64,000 nucleotides of DNA from Penicillium oxalicum (Eukaryota > Ascomycota > Eurotiomycetes > Eurotiales > Aspergillaceae). This document shows positions 11,247-22,474 of this stretch, one piece after another. Position numbers and translations under genes: made by a program. Positions within the stretch are counted from its first letter, which is position 1, and each line of letters begins with the position of its first letter. Below the pieces are notes generated by a model that made no database searches, had not been told where the DNA came from, and worked only from the letters and a program-made list of their open reading frames with translations. Location: assembly GCF_001723175.1 (NCBI RefSeq), contig NC_064653.1, positions 2,914,001 through 2,978,000 on the forward strand. The letters run 5' to 3'.

Positions 11247-11703
11247 TGCATGGCCTACCTAGAGCCACGAGATACTCACTGTGTCTGTTGAGAGATCACA
11301 AGTTGAAGTGGACCTTGATTAGAAATTATACGTGATTGAATGGACGCATTCCTTCTCACCTAAATCCGAGCGATATGAAACCTCAACCAGAGCTGTAGGT
11401 ACTTCCCTACCTACTTGGACTGGAGATCCCGAATGTAGAAGAATGACCTGATTGGGATCATTTTTGATTCACTTGACCTAGCCTTACAAAAACAACTTTT
11501 CTCAAAAGGTTTTGGTAAACAAAATGCAGTGGGGCAGGAAACCCATAAATCAATTCCTCAAGAAGGTATGTACACAATGGAGAAGGCCCCCTTTTATTAT
11601 CCCAAACGCCGAATGGTTTTTTTTCCCACGCCGATGCAACCAAATCATTCATGACATCCTCCAAGGGGGAAAAACAGCATGCAAAATCTCAACTCTCCCT
11701 TGC
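11247..11703. other. Convergent 3' flanks of the methyltransferase gene and utp20
   Basis: About 460 bases between two convergent stop codons. It should contain both transcript ends; no other feature is seen. Confidence 0.5.
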
Positions 11704-14700
11704 TCACCATCCGCGTCTCTTACCCCGATGCTCCAAGCCCTTTTCATGGCGCTTGACTCTCTTCCGCTCGTTTCTTCTTCGCTTATCACGCTCAAACCGC
11801 TCAGGGTCAGCGACAGCTTCGATTCGGCGCTTGACACGGCGACCCTCACGGCGCTCCTTGATTTGGTCCTGCACCTTGGTCATCTCGGCGATGTATTCGG
11901 TGGTACCGAACTTCTTCTGCAACAGATCCAAGACCTCGTGGCTGTTGGAGACAAGTGCTTTGTAGGTATTCTGGAAAGTCTCGTCGGAAGAGCGAGGGGG
12001 TGGAATGGACGCGTCTGTCAGATGCTGCAGAGGTAAAAGGATAACAGGCAGGGACGAAAGAATTTGCTCAGCCTCCAGGTGACGAATAAGAGCCGCGAGA
12101 AGAGCAATGGAGGCAGTCTTGGGAACAAGAACATTGGGTCTGCTTGAAATCACTTCTCTGCGTAGGAGGGATGAAATCTGAGAGAAGATATAGCGGAGCG
12201 CAGACTTGGATTTGATGCCGCTCGTCTTCTTCTCGTCTCCGTCAATGTTATCTCCGGTATCGTCATCCTCGTCCTCGTCTTCGGAAGCGGCCTCTTCCGC
12301 TACCTCGGCATCGGTCTGCTGGAATTCGAGACCGTTTTGGGCGCAGCATCGCCCAAGGAAGACCAAGTTGCGAACACTTTGCATTGCAAGCTCCTCGGAG
12401 ATGCCTGGCGTGCGCAGGGACCGTAGGCTAGCCCGGAGCAGCTTGAGCATCGAATCGCGGTCCAAGAGAAGGCCGGAATTGCTCGCAAGTGGAATTTCAC
12501 TATATCCAGTGACCGAATTTGTTTTGGCCACATCAGCGAGCCACATGCCAATGAGGTTTGCAGCGCAGGTCTTGACCCAGGCGTGAGTGAAGAAGAGGGA
12601 CTCTTGAACAGCACCCCAAATTGAAACGCAGTCGGGACTCAGTCCCAGTGTGGGATTTGTCTTGCAAAGCTTTGTGAAGAGTTGCAAGGCAAAGTACAGA
12701 GTCTCCCAGCTCTGACTCTCCTGGTCTTCGAGGACGGACTCCATCAAGCCAGGCAGGATGCGGATGACAAAGCGTCCTTCCTTTTCCTTTTCAGTCTCAT
12801 CAGCCTCGAAATAGATACGCATGGCCTGCAAACCAATACTGCCCAGAGCCATGTTGTCGGTCTGCTCGAGCCAAGCGTGCAAAGGGGTCAGGATCGACTT
12901 CATATTCTCTCTGTCCGCTCTGCTGTAGAACTGGCCTAACAAAGCTCCAGCCATTTCGCGGCACTCAGTCGACTCATCATTGGCCATGGCAAGGACGACT
13001 GGCAGGAAAAATGTGCTGACAATATCCTGGGCCATCTCATCACCAGTCTTAGACAGAAGCAGATGAATTGCCTCCAGAACCGACTGTCGTCCCTCCTGAT
13101 GCTTGTAATCCAGATTCTTAGCAAGGAACCCAAGCTGTTTGGTCCACCGGCTCTTAGCCTGTGGATATTCGATCAGGAAATGAACATAAGTGCCTCTTGC
13201 CAGATCACGCGCAGAGCGAGTTTGATTTGTGACCATCATGGTTGCAATATTGTCCACGAGTTCGTACATCTCCGGGACAACAAATTTCCGCGACATTACC
13301 GCCCTGATGAAATTGAATGTCACACCCTGACGGTCGGGCTCCTCAATATCGGCGGTGAGCCGCTGCAGCAAGTATGCAAGATGGCCGTCACGAAGCTTGG
13401 TTGCTTTGCGCTCTCGAATCATCGAGGATATCAATTTCAGCGAAGCCTGTGACGCCTCAGAGTTGGTGCTTGGTGACTCTTTGATCATCTTCACGGCCTC
13501 GGTCAAGTAGACGTGCGCATTATCGTCGATCTCAGGCAAGGGAAGCTTGATGATGGTGGACAGCAGCCGCAGAGCAGAGATCTTAACCTCTTCCTGGGCT
13601 TGCACGAGTGCATCGCCAATGATGGGCAAAAAGCCAGCAATATTCGCTGCGGTCAGCAGTGAGTTGAATTTGTTCAAAATGGCACGAAGAATATCGAGTG
13701 CGAATCGAGTCAGCTTGTAGATGTGTGATGCTGTCGTGCCTCGCTTCTCGCCTCGCTTGGCTCCCTGCAATCGAACCAGGAAACGTTCCTCTCTCTCCGA
13801 TCGCGCGGCAGCCTGCGCTGTAGTGGGCGCCTTGTCCTGGTATGTCTCCTTGATAATCTCGTAGCAAAAGACTAAGATCTCCCTGCTTTCTGCACAGGGA
13901 TTTCTCAAAAGGCCGATTCCAATGCGTCGCATCAGTTCATCAAGCTTCCTGACAATATTCGTGTTCAGCTTCTCACGCAGTAATGACTGAAGTGGTCGCA
14001 CGAGACTTGAGAGCTGACTGATCGTGGCATTCTTAGCAAGCAACTCCATAGAGTCATAGCTCTTGTTACTCTTGACCTCCTTCATTTTGCTGACGTAGTC
14101 TTCGGCATCTTTCTCTTGACCGACAGTACCAAAGGTGTCATCCATCACAACAGCGACAAGATCTTCCATACAATAGTCCAGATCTCCCTGATTGAAATGA
14201 TCTGTGGTGAAGACTAGCATGGAATGAACAGTGTAGGATAACACGTGAAGCTGATATCCACGTAGGAGTGTGTTGCGGAGCTCCTTCAGGATATAGCCAA
14301 AGTAGACAGGCCCAAGCAGCAAAGCAATGTCGTTCAAAGTTTTGCGTGCCGTATCACGAGAGTCTTGAGCTTTACTCTTCAACGTGCTGCAAACATCAAG
14401 GAGAACAGCAGGAAGCCGAATAGCCATCTCCTGCTCAGGAAGAATCTTGAGCAACTTGATAGTTGTTACAGAAGCGGGCAGACGCAGACTCATTTCCGCC
14501 TCTTGCTTATGGTGAATGAAGTTGGTAAGGAAAGGAATGAAGTTAGTCGTCAACTCGGACGAGACCTTCTCAAGGTTGGGCAGCGATTTTGCGAGCCTGC
14601 ATTGAACCGAATCCGAGGTGTCCATCTTGTCAACGTCATCGGGGGTTTCTTCACCTGAGCCAGAGTCCATCGCTTTCTTTTGACCAGTCGCGCTTGAAAG

Positions 14701-17700
14701 GGCATCTGACATCCGGCCCAGTAATCTGAGAATGTTCTTCTCCATTTCTGGTTTGCTCTGCATGTAGCTGCGATATCTTCGGAAGTTGGCGCGGAACTGG
14801 TTCCAATCAAGCCATTCTGCGAGAGAGCCAATGGTGGCCAAAGCCTCTGCAATCAAATTGTGACCACTCTCGTCTTCTGCCCCGTCGAAAGCAAAGTGCT
14901 CGACAAGTGGCAGGAAGATAGAACCCAAATTAGAAGATTCAATGCTTCCTTTGCTTGCCTCTGTGGCAAGTCGACGCAAAGCGCGCATTCGACGGTGTTG
15001 TTGAATGTGGAGAATGTTGTTGAAGAAAGAAGCTTCGTCATCATCACCAACAAGCAAAACATGCATGTCTTGCACGGGTGGCCTAGAAGGATTGAGCTTG
15101 ATGAAATATCCAAGCACCGCAATGATCTCAGCACGAATCAACTCAGATTTCTGCCGAATGCCAAACTTCAGCGAAGGCAGCAGTACATCGTTGACAAGAG
15201 CCTCAAAACCGGCGTCGGCGGTTTCTGTTGCAGCTCTGTCAACGAAGCGTTTCAAACCAAAACTGGCACTTGAACGAATGGCGAGTTCTTCTTCATCCTT
15301 CACATGGAAAAGCATGTTGTAAATGAGTGGCCTCCATTGTCTGGCATTGAGCTCTTGAGACAGCTCTTCATTGATGATTCTGAAAGCCTGAAGGCGACGC
15401 TCATAGTCAGGCCCCAGTCTCTTCACTGAACGAGAGTTCAGATCAGCACATAGTTCGGCCACCTTTGTGAGTTGATCGTCGTGAGTGGCCAAGGCATTGA
15501 AGACTCTGGCCAGGACCTCTCGATTCGCATCATCTTTGAAGTAATCAAACATAGAGGAGACCGCCTCGAACACCTGCTGAGAAAGCTCGGTATCATCATC
15601 AGGTTGGTACAAGGGTAGGAAATGCTCGAGAATGCGTAGCAAGCCCGACTTTGTCTTAGGATTGACACGATCAGGCGGCTGCCGAAGCAAGTATGTTGCA
15701 ATACTAATGAGACCCGATGTCTCGCCAGACGATTCAACACAAGGTGCAATCAAGGAAAGGGCAGATACTCCCGAATAAAGAACAGGCTTTGATGGACCTC
15801 TTCTCAAAAGACGTCCCAAATGAGACAGAGCATGCTCGAGGTAAGGGGAAAGAACTTCGGTGCGAATTTGCTCTGGTGGGAAGTCCGACATCGGCTGGTC
15901 TTCGTCGGTGTCGTCATCCTTGAGCTTTATGCCGCTGGCAAGCTTGACGAGAGGAACGAGGACTTCATCGAGGACAAAGATCTTGACCTCGTCACGAGCA
16001 GATTCGACAGCGAGGATATCGATGATCTTGGTCAATACGTCCCGGTTGTGTTGTACTAGATAGAAAGTCGATCGAGGAGCCGATGCCCAAGTGTGGAATA
16101 ATCGTAATAGTCCAGAGACACCCTGGGCGGTTTCAATAGGGAACTGCTCAAGTCTGCTATCAATGAGCTCTCGGAAGATGATCTGAACAGACGAAGTCCA
16201 ATCCCGGTTCGAAGAAACAGCGAAGACCAAGCTCAAACAACGGATAGCCGATTGACGGATGTTTTGAAGAATTGAGAGAAGTCGCTCGTCCTCTCGATCC
16301 ACGTAAAGCGGACTGCCCTCGTCGTACAGAGACCTGCAAGCGCGGACCAGACAGTAGATGATCACGTTCATTGCCTGAGTGGTGTATGATGCCATGCGAC
16401 TTTGCAGCGTGTCAAAAACAGTGTCAATCATTTTGAGAAGACCAAGCTGCCTTCTGGGGCTCGTCAACTCCTCCATGAATGCCTGTTCATCCTCTTGTGC
16501 GCTCGATGTCACGTTTACTTTGGCAAGGGGTCCGAATGCAATATCGATGAACTGTCGGAAGTCATCCTCCGAGAGATGCGAGAGGGTCCGTAAGATGGCT
16601 TTACGTCGACCAGACTGCCCTGCCTGAGTAGAGCTGGCCCCTGCCTTCGAAATCATACGGCCGTAAAGTAGACGAAGAAGGACAGGCATCAGAGTTGGAC
16701 GATGCTCCTGCTCGATGAGACTATCTTCTCCTCCGACTCGGACGAAAACCATCAATTCGTCCTTGAACCTGGACTCATCAAGGATATTCAGCAAATTTTC
16801 TTGGTAAGGAACGACGTGCGAATTCTTCCAAGTGAAGAGAGCCTTCAAAGCCGCTCTTTGAATTTCCGAGTTTCCGTGGCAGAGAAGACCCATGATTGCC
16901 TCATGGACCTCGGGGCCCCTGTACAGTACCCTGGGGTTCAAGAACTGCCCGAACAACGCAAGCATCGATAGGCGGTCCTTGAAACCCCATCGAACCGGTG
17001 TCTCGGACCCCTGGGCAGCCACGTCTGTGTCGGGTGACGGAGCGTCGTCTTGGTCGTCACGAAGAGCCCACGAAAGGAACAAGGGCACAATTTGGCGAGA
17101 CCGCTTCTCAGCGACGTTTGGAGCGGCATTCAAGACCTGCAGCGCATGGATTCGAGGCTGTTCAGGAATCAGACCGGCAAATTCATGCTCCTTCTCGTAT
17201 TGCATGGAAAGAGTCTGTGCTGGTGTTTGAGCAGTGGCCCAGTTTGTCTTGATTGTCCGCTCGGTGTTGTTGACATTGAAACATTCGTAGTCGTTGGCGA
17301 CAAAGTTGGTCTCCTTTCCATCCTCCGATTCTTCACCTCCAGGAGCTGCAGAGTCCCGCTCTTGCAGCCACTGGATAGAAAGATCAGAAATTATCTTCTC
17401 TCCTTCTGAGTGCTCGCTGATGGTCTTGAGAGCCGCAGCAGAGTCATCCCACAGAGGAGCTAGCTTTTTAGAGAAGAGGCCGAAGCAAAAGTATGGAATC
17501 AAAGTAGCCATCCATTTTCGTGACGCGACTTGAGGATAGAGAAGCGCCAGTTTTCGAACATGCATCTGAATGGTTCTCGCACTTTGCAAGGTCAAGGGGG
17601 ATTCCTCGACTTCGATGGCCAGTGCGACTGGTGACGGGTCCTCTTTGGCATATTGAACCACCAATTGCTGCAAAATCCGAAGAGAGACGAACCTCAATCG

Positions 17701-19650
17701 GTGAGACGGGCCGGACAAGTTGAGAATCAACTTGGAAGCAAAGGCATCCACAGAATCTGTCTCAGGACTTGTCTCTTGCCTTTGAACTGCGCACATAAAG
17801 ATAAGAACACCGTCTAAGAACAGAGGCAAGCGTGAGAATTTCGCAGAGGCAGCTAGGATAGGCTGCCATAAACTCGAGTCCAACAAATTCGCCTCCTTGG
17901 CCAGCTCAACATAGACTTTGAAGCCCTGGCCAAGGTAGAAAGCAAGCTCATTGAACTTATCCTCGTTGGACTCATTCGCTGCATCCCGCATGGCGGATAG
18001 AATGTTGGCGTGCAATTTCTTCACGATCTTGGATAGCGTGGAAGGATCTGTGAATAGAGATATCGCACTGGGAAGCTTCACCAAAGCGTTGACAAAGCTT
18101 TGGTCCTTTGCCGGATATACTAGAGAATTATGAATGCGGCTTTTCAGTCCATCTGGGCAAGACACGTAGCCAGGCTTCGATGGTTCGGGGGTAATACACC
18201 CAGTTTCGTGGAGCCGGAGAAGAGCCAGGCAAGTTTCAAATTCGTGTTCCTTCCACGAAGTATTGATAAATTTTTGGAGATAAGGGACCAGAAGACTCTG
18301 GAAACGCTCAGATCCCCATTCTGAAAATGTTGTACAGAAGAAGAGGAAGTATTTTGAGAGGGGGCCAGCCGAGACCAGGTCCATGTACGATCGCATGAAC
18401 GGCAACATCTCATCCATTGGTGATAGTTGAAGAGCGTATGCAACTCCACCCAGGAGCTGGGGAATGGCCTCCAGATGATCGGTTGGGTTTGCCGCGGCTT
18501 GTTTGAGGAGCAATGCTAAAGTCTGATGAACAGACTTCCAATCCCTGATTCTGGATGCTTTTCGGGTTGCAACGCAGACAAAGATGAGGCGGCATGATTG
18601 TGAAAAATTTATGTTCTTTCCGGCGCTAGAACGTATCTCGATGTACTCCTTCACGGTATCAACAATGGGTCCGAATGTATCGGGTGTTGTGTGGTGAATG
18701 AGGTTGATAACTACTCCGGTAGCAACCTCGGCTGGCAGTCCACTCTTTGCGGAACTTGGCGGAACTTGATCCAGCACGCATCGAAGGATATCAACTCCAT
18801 TTGAATGAAGCCCATGGTTCACTCCCTTGATCGCGTCGGCGAACATGACCATGAGACCCTCCTTGTATGAATCGGTGTTTTTCCCTTCTTCAGCATGTTG
18901 AGATATGTCCTCATACAGGAAGGATACGGCATTCTCAAGAGGCTTTTTGTTCTTGTAGTAGACGAGACCGGCTTTGCGGATGAGGAAGGACATTGACTCG
19001 GCGGCGAATCGAGCAACGAAAGGCTTTTGTCGTTCCTTACCCAGATAGGGGCTCATGATCATGAGCAACTGGCGCAGATCGGGAACTAAAAGACGGGACA
19101 GGAATTTGAAGATCCATGCCAGGCACGTAAAGCTCCATTCGACAACTTCGACATCAGGGTGGGTGGCTGCAACAGATGCGACTAGCGTGACTGCTGCGGC
19201 GAAATGTTTCTCGAAGCGAACGCCTAAGTCTCTTGCAAACTGTGCAAGCAAGCTCAACAGAGGTTCCAAAGAGTTTTGATCTCTCTTCTCGATGAATTCC
19301 ACCAGCAGACCCATTATCTTTTCCTCATGGTATACAATCTGCGCGAGACTCTCGGAAAGGTTGTTGACACGACGAGTAAATTGTGTGAAGTTGTCTGATA
19401 AGTTCATGTCCACCCAGTGATCGAGGGCGGACCGGAAATAAGATGTAGTTTCGCCCTCATCTTCGCCAAAGCTCGCTCGGCGCACTCGGTGGATAGGGTC
19501 GATCTTGAGCTTTGCGATACGCTGTGAAAAGCCTTCAAATCGATGTGTCTTTGTCGTTTCAGTGCCACCTTTCAAGCGCCTGGTGGGCTTGGCTCGTGAG
19601 CCTTGCGCTACCATCTTGAGAAGTGCGACAGGTGGCGCTGCTGACGACAA
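11704..19650 (-). CDS. utp20: U3 snoRNP / SSU processome protein Utp20
   Basis: A single exon of 7,947 bases encodes 2,648 residues, close to the usual fungal Utp20 length of about 2,500-2,600. Utp20 is a large HEAT-repeat solenoid of the SSU processome, needed for 18S rRNA maturation in the nucleolus. The N-terminal HRFEGFSQRIAKLKIDPIHR is a strong family signature, followed by tandem helical repeats throughout. An acidic tract (EEAASEDEDEDDDTGDN) lies near residue 2,450. The C-terminus is a basic coiled helix (RREGRRVKRRIEAVADPERF, then alternating R and K), typical of Utp20 and likely RNA-binding. The first ATG (19650) was taken; a second in-frame ATG twelve codons on gives MVAQGSRAKPTRR and is equally plausible. 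The gene is divergent from the CWF19L1-like gene. Confidence 0.96.
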   Translation of the reverse strand: MSSAAPPVALLKMVAQGSRAKPTRRLKGGTETTKTHRFEGFSQRIAKLKIDPIHRVRRASFGEDEGETTSYFRSALDHWVDMNLSDNFTQFTRRVNNLSESLAQIVYHEEKIMGLLVEFIEKRDQNSLEPLLSLLAQFARDLGVRFEKHFAAAVTLVASVAATHPDVEVVEWSFTCLAWIFKFLSRLLVPDLRQLLMIMSPYLGKERQKPFVARFAAESMSFLIRKAGLVYYKNKKPLENAVSFLYEDISQHAEEGKNTDSYKEGLMVMFADAIKGVNHGLHSNGVDILRCVLDQVPPSSAKSGLPAEVATGVVINLIHHTTPDTFGPIVDTVKEYIEIRSSAGKNINFSQSCRLIFVCVATRKASRIRDWKSVHQTLALLLKQAAANPTDHLEAIPQLLGGVAYALQLSPMDEMLPFMRSYMDLVSAGPLSKYFLFFCTTFSEWGSERFQSLLVPYLQKFINTSWKEHEFETCLALLRLHETGCITPEPSKPGYVSCPDGLKSRIHNSLVYPAKDQSFVNALVKLPSAISLFTDPSTLSKIVKKLHANILSAMRDAANESNEDKFNELAFYLGQGFKVYVELAKEANLLDSSLWQPILAASAKFSRLPLFLDGVLIFMCAVQRQETSPETDSVDAFASKLILNLSGPSHRLRFVSLRILQQLVVQYAKEDPSPVALAIEVEESPLTLQSARTIQMHVRKLALLYPQVASRKWMATLIPYFCFGLFSKKLAPLWDDSAAALKTISEHSEGEKIISDLSIQWLQERDSAAPGGEESEDGKETNFVANDYECFNVNNTERTIKTNWATAQTPAQTLSMQYEKEHEFAGLIPEQPRIHALQVLNAAPNVAEKRSRQIVPLFLSWALRDDQDDAPSPDTDVAAQGSETPVRWGFKDRLSMLALFGQFLNPRVLYRGPEVHEAIMGLLCHGNSEIQRAALKALFTWKNSHVVPYQENLLNILDESRFKDELMVFVRVGGEDSLIEQEHRPTLMPVLLRLLYGRMISKAGASSTQAGQSGRRKAILRTLSHLSEDDFRQFIDIAFGPLAKVNVTSSAQEDEQAFMEELTSPRRQLGLLKMIDTVFDTLQSRMASYTTQAMNVIIYCLVRACRSLYDEGSPLYVDREDERLLSILQNIRQSAIRCLSLVFAVSSNRDWTSSVQIIFRELIDSRLEQFPIETAQGVSGLLRLFHTWASAPRSTFYLVQHNRDVLTKIIDILAVESARDEVKIFVLDEVLVPLVKLASGIKLKDDDTDEDQPMSDFPPEQIRTEVLSPYLEHALSHLGRLLRRGPSKPVLYSGVSALSLIAPCVESSGETSGLISIATYLLRQPPDRVNPKTKSGLLRILEHFLPLYQPDDDTELSQQVFEAVSSMFDYFKDDANREVLARVFNALATHDDQLTKVAELCADLNSRSVKRLGPDYERRLQAFRIINEELSQELNARQWRPLIYNMLFHVKDEEELAIRSSASFGLKRFVDRAATETADAGFEALVNDVLLPSLKFGIRQKSELIRAEIIAVLGYFIKLNPSRPPVQDMHVLLVGDDDEASFFNNILHIQQHRRMRALRRLATEASKGSIESSNLGSIFLPLVEHFAFDGAEDESGHNLIAEALATIGSLAEWLDWNQFRANFRRYRSYMQSKPEMEKNILRLLGRMSDALSSATGQKKAMDSGSGEETPDDVDKMDTSDSVQCRLAKSLPNLEKVSSELTTNFIPFLTNFIHHKQEAEMSLRLPASVTTIKLLKILPEQEMAIRLPAVLLDVCSTLKSKAQDSRDTARKTLNDIALLLGPVYFGYILKELRNTLLRGYQLHVLSYTVHSMLVFTTDHFNQGDLDYCMEDLVAVVMDDTFGTVGQEKDAEDYVSKMKEVKSNKSYDSMELLAKNATISQLSSLVRPLQSLLREKLNTNIVRKLDELMRRIGIGLLRNPCAESREILVFCYEIIKETYQDKAPTTAQAAARSEREERFLVRLQGAKRGEKRGTTASHIYKLTRFALDILRAILNKFNSLLTAANIAGFLPIIGDALVQAQEEVKISALRLLSTIIKLPLPEIDDNAHVYLTEAVKMIKESPSTNSEASQASLKLISSMIRERKATKLRDGHLAYLLQRLTADIEEPDRQGVTFNFIRAVMSRKFVVPEMYELVDNIATMMVTNQTRSARDLARGTYVHFLIEYPQAKSRWTKQLGFLAKNLDYKHQEGRQSVLEAIHLLLSKTGDEMAQDIVSTFFLPVVLAMANDESTECREMAGALLGQFYSRADRENMKSILTPLHAWLEQTDNMALGSIGLQAMRIYFEADETEKEKEGRFVIRILPGLMESVLEDQESQSWETLYFALQLFTKLCKTNPTLGLSPDCVSIWGAVQESLFFTHAWVKTCAANLIGMWLADVAKTNSVTGYSEIPLASNSGLLLDRDSMLKLLRASLRSLRTPGISEELAMQSVRNLVFLGRCCAQNGLEFQQTDAEVAEEAASEDEDEDDDTGDNIDGDEKKTSGIKSKSALRYIFSQISSLLRREVISSRPNVLVPKTASIALLAALIRHLEAEQILSSLPVILLPLQHLTDASIPPPRSSDETFQNTYKALVSNSHEVLDLLQKKFGTTEYIAEMTKVQDQIKERREGRRVKRRIEAVADPERFERDKRRRNERKRVKRHEKGLEHRGKRRGW

Positions 19651-20010
19651 AAGTGCTTTGCGAACTTTTACTCAATCCGCATTGAATACAAAAAAAAGTT
19701 GAACGGTATCCGGCTCCACATTGTTCCGCAAAGTTCGAATCCCGCAACATCACGCTAGCTACTTCTGGTTAGCATGGTCACGAGGTGGCCCGAGCTCCCA
19801 TCTTCCAGAACAGTAGCGCAGCGTGCTACATACCCGAAGCTTTCTTTGACATCACTGCTTCAATTATCAACACGAAGCAATTAGACTCAAAGAAAACGCG
19901 CGTCAGAATTTCTCGTTACTGGTATCCATTCCTGGAGAGTTTGACGTGCTCTCAGCGTATTCATTCTATGCACGCAGATCAGGCAGAACCACTCTAGGTA
20001 GCCTTTAAGC
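19651..20010. promoter_or_regulatory. Bidirectional promoter of utp20 and the CWF19L1-like gene
   Basis: Only 360 bases separate the two start codons, so promoters and leaders overlap or abut. A short A-run (about 19690-19697) lies 40 bases from the utp20 ATG. The PAC and RRPE elements usual in yeast ribosome-biogenesis promoters were looked for by eye and not seen. Confidence 0.7.
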
Positions 20011-21834
20011 ATGACTTCAAAGATGTAGGAAGACATGTGACCAATTGGTCTGCAAATCGATGGATGAAGGATTCAAAAAAGCTAACTTTGGCCTAGCATT
20101 GTGATCGGCAGTCCTAACTGTCAGCTTCGGGCACTCTTCACGAAATTAGCAAAATTGCATACAAAACAAAACTTTGCCTTTGCGATTATCGTTGGAAATT
20201 TGTTCGGTGATTGCTCTACTGAAGCTGAGCTGGACGAGATTTCAGCTCTCTTACAGGGCCATATCCATGTACCTGTGACGACGTACTTTACGATGGGAAG
20301 CCGTGCACTTCCCACTCGAATTGTGGAGAAAATTGAGGCAGACGATGAAGTCTGTCCGAACTTGTACTTTCTCGGTAAACGAGGAGTCCTGAAGACCGCC
20401 GAAGGAGTTCGTATTGCTGCTCTTGGAGGCCAACTCGATCAATCCGGGCCTTCAAAGTCCAAGCCTGAATCGAACGCCAGCGGCAAATTTCAATCCACGT
20501 ACACCGAGTCTGATGCTCGTGCGCTCTACGGCATGGGTAATGCAGACATTTTGATCACGAATCAGTGGCCGAAAGATATCCGCTTCGGTTCCAAAGTGCC
20601 TGTACCAGACGACTACGCTTCTCAGTCATCCGAGAAGCAGATTGTCTCAGATTTGTGCTCCACGCTCAAGCCTCGCTATCACTTCTCGACATCCGACTCG
20701 TTCTTCTATGAGCGAGAACCTTTTTTCCACATGCCGTCAGAAGACAGCCCACAAATCAAACCGATCACCCGATTCATATCCCTTGCGGCCTTTGATTCTC
20801 CAACGAAGCAAAAAGCTCTTTACGCTTTCTCCCTCGATCACACATCTGCAGCACCACTCACGATTCCTGCAGGCGTGACCGCGTCGCCCCTCTCAGCACC
20901 TCAGGCCAAGCGCAAAAATCTCCCTAGCCAGCATGAATCATTCTCGAGATTTGCCGCGCATGATAGCTCAGCCCATCAGCCCAATCGCCGCGGAAAGCGG
21001 CAACAGCGAGAGCCGCCACCCGGCCCTGACCGATGTTTCTTCTGTCTGTCCAATCCCAATGTCGCTCCGCATCTCATCACCTCCATCGGCGATCAGAGCT
21101 ACTTGACCATTGCCAAAGGTCCTCTGCCGACAAAAGAATTCTTTCCTTCGCTGGGCTTCCCCGGTCATGTTCTCATCATCCCCTTGGAGCACTCGCCCAC
21201 ACTGGGCTCTATTGCCGATGCGGCTACGCGGACTGCCACATTAGCTGAAATGACGCGATTCAACGACAGTCTCCGTCGGATGGTCAGTGAGCGCTCATCC
21301 GGACAACTCGGCGCCGTGACATGGGAAGTTAGTCGTACAGGGGGTATCCACACACATTGGCAATTCCTCCCCGTACCAATCGATCTGGTCAACCAGAGGC
21401 TTGTTGAGCTCGCCTTTCAAGTGGAAGCCGAAAATTTGAATTATCCTAAATTCAAGATGACTTCATCGACCCGGCCTGATGGCAAAGCCGTCGATACTGA
21501 TGGTGAAACTGTAGATGCGCTCCGCCGGCAAGGAGATTACTTCCAAGTATCGATTTGGAAGCCTGGGCAGCAAGACAGTGAATCGGCCACGGATGAGACA
21601 ACCGATCCCAAAGAACCCTCGCCCTCATCCGGAGGACTAGAAAAAGTCATGACCCTGGGTCTTGATCCCAGCTTCCAATTCGACCTACAGTTCGGTCGGC
21701 GTGTCATGGCCAAGCTACTCCAACTCGACAAGCGAATGAACTGGAGGGATGCACCTCAATCCCAGGCCGAGGAGGAAATTGATGCGAATGCTTTCAAGGA
21801 AGCGTTCAAGACATACGACTTTTCACTAGAATGA
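20011..21834 (+). CDS. drn1: CWF19-like protein (CWF19L1/Drn1 type)
   Basis: Two exons, 20011-20024 and 20097-21834, give 583 residues. The family includes yeast Drn1, which helps debranch intron lariats, and human CWF19L1. The N-terminal half is a degenerate metallophosphatase-like domain starting MTSKIIVIGSPNCQLRALF and continuing AIIVGNLFGD. It is followed by CwfJ_C_1, a HIT-like fold with RCFFCLSNPN (about 314-323), GHVLIIPLEHSP and GGIHTHWQFLPVP, where HTH is the nucleotide-binding signature. CwfJ_C_2 closes the protein (FDLQFGRRVMAKLLQLDKRMNW). The 14-nt first exon was chosen because ATG-ACT-TCA-AAG-AT joins C-ATT-GTG exactly in frame, behind a GCTAAC branch site and CTAG acceptor. Without it the protein would lack its first beta strand and any ATG. 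A basic, Pro-rich linker precedes the HIT domain. Confidence 0.94.
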
Positions 21835-22474
21835 GAGGGCGAGGGGCGTGTCAGATACAGCCCTTTCGCGGTGGAAGGGGGGGGGAAACAAGCTCACGGC
21901 TCTTCTGAGCGCTAGCAATTGCGCGGATGCAGCATGTGATACTTCAAAGCAATGTATGATAGACAGTATAGGGTGAAAACACTACGAGGAAGATGTACAA
22001 GAACCTACTGGTAAACTTCCTGCTGCATCGGCGACATAGATCGAGTCAAGCATGAAGGTCCAGATGATGAGCCGGTTTTTTCTTTCCGGTAAGCGACACC
22101 AGGCACCAATGAGGGTGGCAGTGATTCTCGCCTGGGGACCACTGCGTCATCGGATCTAGCAGACAGAATCTGGTTGTGAGAAGCGTAGCAATAAGCGAAG
22201 CACAAAAGACATTTATTGACGATGCGACAGGTTATATTTCAAACCGGCAACGTAGATGCCTACAAGAGAGACCAGCGAAGGGTCAAGCTCCACTAATGGT
22301 CAAAAACTGGGAACATTCGGGTGGGGTATCGATGGCGTTTGACAGGAGGGGCGCTTCCCCTTGAGCAGCGCCTCTTTATAAAACACAAAGGTTGTCGTGG
22401 TCAAAAGGGATTTTGCAGGGCAAGACAAAAGCAAGAAAGAGAAGGTACATCAAATCGAGCATGGGGGCCGTTCG
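21835..22474. other. Convergent 3' flanks
   Basis: This is a gene-free stretch between the stop codons of the CWF19L1-like and fibroin-3-related genes, with a G-run at about 21877-21886. No RNA gene or repeat is recognised. Confidence 0.45.

Noticed and set aside
19715..19755. A tRNA B-box-like GTTCGAATCCCGC in the utp20 promoter
   Set aside because: The bases on each side of the loop do not pair as a T stem, and no anticodon or acceptor arm is found at the right distance.
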